The position numbers and the translations under genes were made by a program. The notes under the pieces are model-generated. The model saw only the letters and a list, made by a program, of their open reading frames with translations, did not search any database and was not told the origin of the DNA. Positions 34,909 to 38,463 of a DNA stretch of 38,463 nucleotides are shown here, one piece after another (position 1 is the first letter of the stretch; every line of letters begins with the position of its first letter). The stretch comes from Collinsella sp. AF33-16. Its GTDB lineage: Bacteria; Actinomycetota; Coriobacteriia; Coriobacteriales; Coriobacteriaceae. The stretch lies in the NCBI RefSeq assembly GCF_003475325.1, contig NZ_QRQC01000020.1, positions 1 to 38,463 on the forward strand, in the 5' to 3' direction.

Positions 34909-35343
34909 CTAGCTCTCCCAGCCGGCGCGGATGGTTGTTATGACGTCACCTAGGCGCTGGCCCAGGGCCGCTAGATGTTGGAGCACCTCGTTGGGCGATG
35001 CGCCGTTGAGGATGCACGTGAGGGCATACGACGCCAGAAAGATGGCCGCAAGCCCCAGCGGGATGAGCACGATCATCGCCAAGATGCGCAGGCGCTGGCC
35101 CACGCGGCGACGACGCGCACGACGCTTGTCGAACGCGAGCTCCTGCGCATATGAATCTTGCTGTACGGAATAGGCCTCTGGTGCCGATTCACACCCGGGC
35201 ACAGCTGCAGGTACAGCAGCGGGCACGACATTTTGCGCAAAGGGCTGGACTGCCGCCCCTTGCATTTGCATCTCCATGAGTCGTTGCTGCTGACGCAGCA
35301 TGCGCTCAGCTTGTTGCTGCGGAGTCTCAAGAAACAGATCCAT
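34909..35343 (-). CDS. Small single-pass membrane protein of unknown function
   Basis: This 144-residue protein is not recognised. The N-terminal 30 residues are rich in glutamine and methionine (QQQAERMLRQQQRLMEMQMQ) and likely helical. A proline/alanine/valine stretch follows, then a strongly basic patch (KRRARRRRVGQRLR) and one membrane span (about residues 88-110, ILAMIVLIPLGLAAIFLASY). A short amphipathic tail ends the protein. The positive-inside rule puts the N-terminus in the cytoplasm. The start is firm: GGAGG six bases before the ATG at 35343. Confidence 0.75.
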   Translation of the reverse strand: MDLFLETPQQQAERMLRQQQRLMEMQMQGAAVQPFAQNVVPAAVPAAVPGCESAPEAYSVQQDSYAQELAFDKRRARRRRVGQRLRILAMIVLIPLGLAAIFLASYALTCILNGASPNEVLQHLAALGQRLGDVITTIRAGWES

Positions 35344-35594
35344 GCTGGCCTCCAAAATCGGAGCATTCGACGCTTACGACCAGCATCCCGCACCGCCATG
35401 ACCGCGACAACGCAATCGCCGGCAATAGCCACATAGTTTCTTTTGCTCAAAAGCTGTCGAAAAGCTCAACAACTCCCCTACCAGCACTTTCTCTGAGCTT
35501 TTTTCGCCAACAATCTTTTGGCCTTCCATCCTTACGCCAACTGACCAAAATCTAACCAATAGCTTGACGAAAATTGTGGAGACCGGGACCCCAC

Positions 35595-35637
35595 AAAAAC
35601 GTGCCGCCCCAAAAAGGGGCGGCACACAACCTTTTTT
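35595..35637. terminator. Bidirectional intrinsic terminator
   Basis: GTGCCGCCCC (35601-35610) pairs perfectly with 35616-35625 around AAAAA. Six Ts follow at 35632-35637 on the plus strand. GTTTTTG follows immediately on the minus strand, where it would end the rubrerythrin transcript. Confidence 0.88.
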
Positions 35638-35675
35638 ATCAGTTTTTCTGTATCGAGCACGCGACGACCCAACGC

Positions 35676-35765
35676 CGGAGCGCAAGGCGGGGAAATACCT
35701 TTGCCTCGCGCGACTCTGCGAAGCCGTGAGCGAGAGGGAAAGGTATTTCCCCGCCCTGCGCTCCG
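35676..35765. repeat. 90-base near-palindrome (long hairpin)
   Basis: CGGAGCGCAAGGCGGGGAAA begins an arm of about 34 bases whose reverse complement ends at 35765, with only a few mismatches. About 20 bases form the loop. It begins 20 bases past the rubrerythrin stop. Confidence 0.85.
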
Positions 35766-35784
35766 CAGCAGCCAGCGCCAAGCG

Positions 35785-36324
35785 CTAGTAGTTCACCACC
35801 TGCTCCTCAAAGTACGCCTTGGGGTGGTTACACACCGGGCACACCTCAGGTGCCTCGGCACCAACGTGCAGATGTCCGCAGTTCAGGCACTTCCACACCT
35901 TTACGCCCTCGCGCTCAAACACCTCGCCCGACTCAATGCGCTCGACGAGCTTGTTGTAGCGCTCCTCGTGGGCCTTCTCGACGGCGGCGACGCCACGGAA
36001 CTTCTCGGCGATCTCGGCAAAACCCTCCTCCTCGGCGGTCTTGGCAAACTCGTCATACATCGTGGTCCACTCGTAGTTCTCGCCCGCGGCGGCGTCGCGC
36101 AGGTTGTCCAGAGTGCCCGGAACGGCGCCGTCGTGCAGATATTTAAACCACAGTTTGGCGTGCTCGGACTCGTTACCCGCCGTCTCGGCAAAGATATTCG
36201 AGATCTGAACGTAACCGTCCTTTTTAGCCTTGGATGCATAGTAGCGATACTTGGTGTGCGCCTGGGACTCACCGGCAAAAGCGGTCTCAAGGTTCTTCTT
36301 GGTTTGGGAGCTCTCAAAATCCAT
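35785..36324 (-). CDS. Rubrerythrin
   Basis: This 179-residue non-haem iron peroxidase protects anaerobes from peroxide. The ferritin-like four-helix domain supplies the di-iron ligands (E19 in [15 protein letters not shown] at 52-55, E116 and E120 in VEKAHEERY). The C-terminal rubredoxin-like site has two CxxC pairs (146-149 CLNC, 162-165 CPVC). The ATG at 36324 is preceded by AAGGGAAG; a TTG at 36342 is the alternative. It is monocistronic with a good terminator, and its presence supports an anaerobic host. Confidence 0.96.
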   Translation of the reverse strand: MDFESSQTKKNLETAFAGESQAHTKYRYYASKAKKDGYVQISNIFAETAGNESEHAKLWFKYLHDGAVPGTLDNLRDAAAGENYEWTTMYDEFAKTAEEEGFAEIAEKFRGVAAVEKAHEERYNKLVERIESGEVFEREGVKVWKCLNCGHLHVGAEAPEVCPVCNHPKAYFEEQVVNY

Positions 36325-36436
36325 AGGTGTACTTCCCTTCAATACATGCCGCCCATAGGCTTTGAGCGGCCTTATTTTATGGTACCCCCTGCCGAAAATC
36401 TAAACCTTACAATCCTGTTCTTCAGATTTGCACGGG

Positions 36437-37342
36437 CTAAATGCTCAGCCAGCGATCGCCCTCGGCTCGGCAAAAGCCCTCACGCTCCAGGTCAGCTAGA
36501 ATACCCGCGATCAAGTCGCACTCGACCGGCCCGCGACCGGCTGCCGCTTCCATCTCGTTAACGCCCACCACGGTATCAGCAAGCGTAATCCCCGCCGGCT
36601 GGCCATCGCGCGCTGCCAGCAACATACGCACGATATGCGCGCGCTTTTGGCGACGTGAGCCCTCAAACTTTGATTGACGGCTATAGCCCGCCGAGCGCCT
36701 GGACGGATTGGGCAACGTCTTTTTTAGATATGCGCCGTAATCCAGCAACGCGTAATACCACGCGCGCGGCGTGTCGGCATCATCGAGCGGCACGGCAAAG
36801 GGAGCGATCTCGTCGGTCGCCGCACCGGGGGCCGCCGGACAGGCGGCTTGGATCAGCGGCACCAGCTCGCGATCGGGAACAGCCGGCATATCGGGAAAGA
36901 AGTGATGCAGAAAGACCGTGCGCACGTTGGTCTCCAGATACACGCCCGGAAGATCAAACGCAAACGACCGGATACCCTGCGCCGTTGCCGGGCCAATACC
37001 AGGAAGAGCGACCAAGTCACGTGTCTCGTGCGGAAACTCCCCGTCCCAGTCCTCTATAACGCGCTGGGCGGCCTTGTGGAGCGCCAGAGCGCGTCGGTTG
37101 TAGCCCATCCCCTGCCAAGCGTCCAAAACATCGGAAGGCGCGGCCTGGGCAAGCGCCTGCACAGTCGGAAAACGATCGAGCCACACCGGCATGCGCGCCT
37201 CCACGCGCGGCACCTGCGTTTGCTGCAGCATGACCTCAGAAAGCCAAATGATGTACGGATCGCGTGTGCGGCGCCACGGAAGGTCGCGATAACGCAGGAC
37301 CCCTTCCGAACGAATCATCGAACGAAAGGGGTCCTGAATCAT
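36437..37342 (-). CDS. MutY-like HhH-GPD glycosylase with altered catalytic residues and no Fe-S cluster
   Basis: This 301-residue protein resembles adenine glycosylase MutY at the N-terminus: DPYIIWLSEVMLQQTQV with E36 at the MutY catalytic glutamate. The HhH reads LPGIGPATAQGI. The conserved aspartate two residues before NV is glutamate (E137 in YLETNVRTV). The 4Fe-4S cysteines are absent; that region instead reads LPNPSRRSAGYSRQSKFEGS. The C-terminal region is short and winged-helix-like rather than a full 8-oxoG recognition domain. It is therefore a divergent clusterless subfamily member; activity on A:8-oxoG is unproven. It is downstream of an Rrf2 gene (21-base gap), and its first codons form a strong hairpin. 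Confidence 0.78.
   Translation of the reverse strand: MIQDPFRSMIRSEGVLRYRDLPWRRTRDPYIIWLSEVMLQQTQVPRVEARMPVWLDRFPTVQALAQAAPSDVLDAWQGMGYNRRALALHKAAQRVIEDWDGEFPHETRDLVALPGIGPATAQGIRSFAFDLPGVYLETNVRTVFLHHFFPDMPAVPDRELVPLIQAACPAAPGAATDEIAPFAVPLDDADTPRAWYYALLDYGAYLKKTLPNPSRRSAGYSRQSKFEGSRRQKRAHIVRMLLAARDGQPAGITLADTVVGVNEMEAAAGRGPVECDLIAGILADLEREGFCRAEGDRWLSI
37295..37336 (-). promoter_or_regulatory. Hairpin within the first codons of the MutY-like gene
   Basis: CAGGACCCCTT (37295-37305) pairs perfectly with 37326-37336, extended by three more pairs including one wobble. It starts four bases after the start codon at 37340-37342. The in-frame internal ATG at 37318 lies in the loop. A stem this stable next to a strong AAGGAG site could hinder initiation. 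Confidence 0.6.
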
Positions 37343-37363
37343 GGCTATGCTCCTTATGCGGCG

Positions 37364-37849
37364 CTATTCCTCCCGGCAAGCGCACGCGCAGGTGGCGTAC
37401 TCGGGAAACGCTTCGCGGTCGGCGAACTTGGGATCGACGGCCGGGAACTGGCGGTGAGCGACGATGTCGCCGAGCGAAACGGAATCGAGGTAGTCGCGCA
37501 TCAACGCCTGGGCTCCGGCCCACAGGGGATGATAGCAGCACGCGCCCATGCGCGCACAGTCGCCATCGGGTGCGGTGCAATCGTTCATAACCATAGGACC
37601 CTGAACGGCCTCGACGACCTGACGAATGGTGACGTCGTCCGGACTGACCTTGAGACGCATGCCACCGTGGACGCCACGCAGGCTCTCCACAATACCGGCC
37701 TGGACCAAGCCGTGTTGAATCGAACGGGCAAACGAATACGGGACATTGACCTCTTCGGCAGCGGTGCGAACAGAAAGCAAACACTCCGGATCCTCGGCAA
37801 GCATCGCCAGCATACGAAGGGCGTAATCAGTCTTCCTCGATATGTCCAT
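37364..37849 (-). CDS. Rrf2-family transcriptional regulator with cysteine cluster
   Basis: This 161-residue protein has the Rrf2 winged helix (DISRKTDYALRMLAMLAED, then VPYSFARSIQHGLVQAG and LRGVHGGMRL). The usual Fe-S cysteine loop is seen as C91, C98 and C104/C105 (CTAPDGDCARMGACC). An unusual C-terminal CACAC (C154, C156, C158) adds further thiols. Rrf2 proteins such as IscR and NsrR sense Fe-S status, nitric oxide or redox state. AAAGGGG precedes the start. It is followed by the MutY-like gene in a probable operon. Confidence 0.93.
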   Translation of the reverse strand: MDISRKTDYALRMLAMLAEDPECLLSVRTAAEEVNVPYSFARSIQHGLVQAGIVESLRGVHGGMRLKVSPDDVTIRQVVEAVQGPMVMNDCTAPDGDCARMGACCYHPLWAGAQALMRDYLDSVSLGDIVAHRQFPAVDPKFADREAFPEYATCACACREE

Positions 37850-38009
37850 TTTTCCCCTTTCAAGGAATACGAACAGCTCGAACGAGCTCCGGGGCCGAGC
37901 TTGTGTCGAGACGCTAAATGACCGCTAGGACATCCAAATGGTAAATCGGATATCCACTGAGTGCCGCGCTTGGAGCGAAATGCATCAGATGCGGCCTACA
38001 GTGCAATTT

Positions 38010-38073
38010 AGTATAACCTAACCCCCCTGTCTCGTTGAACAGGTGTTGCGCAACAAAGCTGTTGTTTAGACAG
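38010..38073 (-). promoter_or_regulatory. rrf2 promoter overlapped by a 47-base palindrome
   Basis: On the minus strand TTCAAC (38034-38039) and TATACT (38010-38015) are 18 bases apart. An imperfect palindrome, 38027-38073, runs from CTGTCT to AGACAG and is centred on TGTTGCGCAACA (38044-38055). It covers the -35 box, as expected for autorepression. Confidence 0.6.
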
Positions 38074-38173
38074 ATATGCTTATTAGATTTTACTTGCGTT
38101 CCCGAAGGGGCGGGGATTCTGGGCGAAGATGCGCCAGGGCGATCGTTCTATCGAAACAAAGTGCATCAAACGC

Positions 38174-38201
38174 AAAAAGCCACGTCCGAAGACGTGGCTT
38201 T
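38174..38201 (-). terminator. Terminator of tRNA-Asp
   Basis: AGCCACGTC pairs perfectly with GACGTGGCT around a loop that reads TTCG on the minus strand. Five Ts follow. Confidence 0.9.
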
Positions 38202-38209
38202 AATTGCGT

Positions 38210-38287
<78 letters not shown>

Positions 38288-38333
38288 AGGCAGGCGTTCG
38301 CGTTTGTTTCCGCTCGCGTGCGCTGCGGGGATT

Positions 38334-38363
38334 AGTATACACAGAAGTCTGTCCGGCGCGCAA
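38334..38363 (-). promoter_or_regulatory. tRNA-Asp promoter
   Basis: On the minus strand TTGCGC (38358-38363) and TATACT (38334-38339) are 18 bases apart. They lie about 47 bases upstream of the mature tRNA 5' end. Confidence 0.6.
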
Positions 38364-38463
38364 CAACTTTTTTGAAAAAATTTTTCGGTCCCTCCGGGAG
38401 GGTCTCCGGGGCTGGGGGCGGGGGTTAAGTTTGCTGCTCTACAGTCCTGCGCAAGACGGAAAG

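Larger units (their letters stand above)
35344..35784. other. Intergenic region with terminator and long near-palindrome
   Basis: This 441-base gap holds the bidirectional terminator at 35601-35625 and the 90-base near-palindrome at 35676-35765. A CTGACCAAAATC...GCTTGACG segment near 35544-35575 resembles 7181-7197 upstream of the AbiEi-like gene. No gene is supported. Confidence 0.6.
37850..38209. other. rrf2 leader and tRNA terminator region
   Basis: This region contains the rrf2 promoter and palindrome (38010-38073), a short GCATC-A-GATGC palindrome near 37982 and the tRNA terminator. The leader from the promoter to the rrf2 start is about 155 bases. No gene is supported. Confidence 0.6.

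Overview
The window looks like chromosome of a high-GC, gut-type actinobacterium of the Coriobacteriia, most likely Collinsella. The reasons are the GC-rich codon use, the gene families present (four GntR/UTRA regulators, SIS-type sugar deglycases, mannose-family PTS) and the intergenic hairpin repeats. The genus call is recognition from memory; no alignment was run. Most genes lie on the minus strand.

Layout. 0.2-9.7 kb: a GntR/UTRA regulator, a large M16C zinc peptidase, an AT-richer hicAB toxin-antitoxin pair, 5-formyltetrahydrofolate cyclo-ligase, an AbiEi-type antitoxin fused to a nuclease-like domain, metA (predicted acetyl-CoA type) and an LDH/MDH-family dehydrogenase. 9.8-15.9 kb: an FrlB-like SIS deglycase, a recQ-gntR pair, another GntR and a YitT membrane protein. 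16.2-18.3 kb: a PgmB-like HAD phosphatase, a second FrlB-like SIS protein and the 3' stump of a lost gene. 18.3-23.5 kb: an AT-richer block with a complete mannose-family PTS (EIIA, EIIB, EIIC, EIID), a FrlC-like epimerase on the opposite strand and about 1.2 kb of decayed sequence. 23.5-38.3 kb: a fourth GntR, then mostly housekeeping genes (GNAT, ltaE, PAP2 phosphatase, mfd, nth, ABC exporter, rmuC, a small membrane protein, rubrerythrin, a MutY-like glycosylase, an Rrf2 regulator and tRNA-Asp).

How the genes may work together. The mannose-type PTS, the FrlC-like epimerase and two FrlB-like deglycases suggest uptake and cleavage of Amadori products (fructosamines such as fructoselysine). 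PTS phosphorylation would replace the missing FrlD kinase. A 15-base sequence is shared exactly between the promoter of the GntR gene at 14.1-14.8 kb and the promoter of PTS EIIA. Its 12-base core also lies just downstream of the -10 box of the FrlC-like gene. This suggests that one regulator controls several of these units. The assignment is an inference.

The noncoding sequence is unusually rich. It holds four copies of a long-hairpin element with TCCACGCTC repeats phased at 29 and 22 bases, six GGGACAG/CTGTCCC hairpins of REP type, a roughly 100-base candidate structured RNA with a UUCG tetraloop (13.9-14.0 kb), an inverted-repeat element at 16.0-16.1 kb and a 90-base near-palindrome at 35.7 kb.
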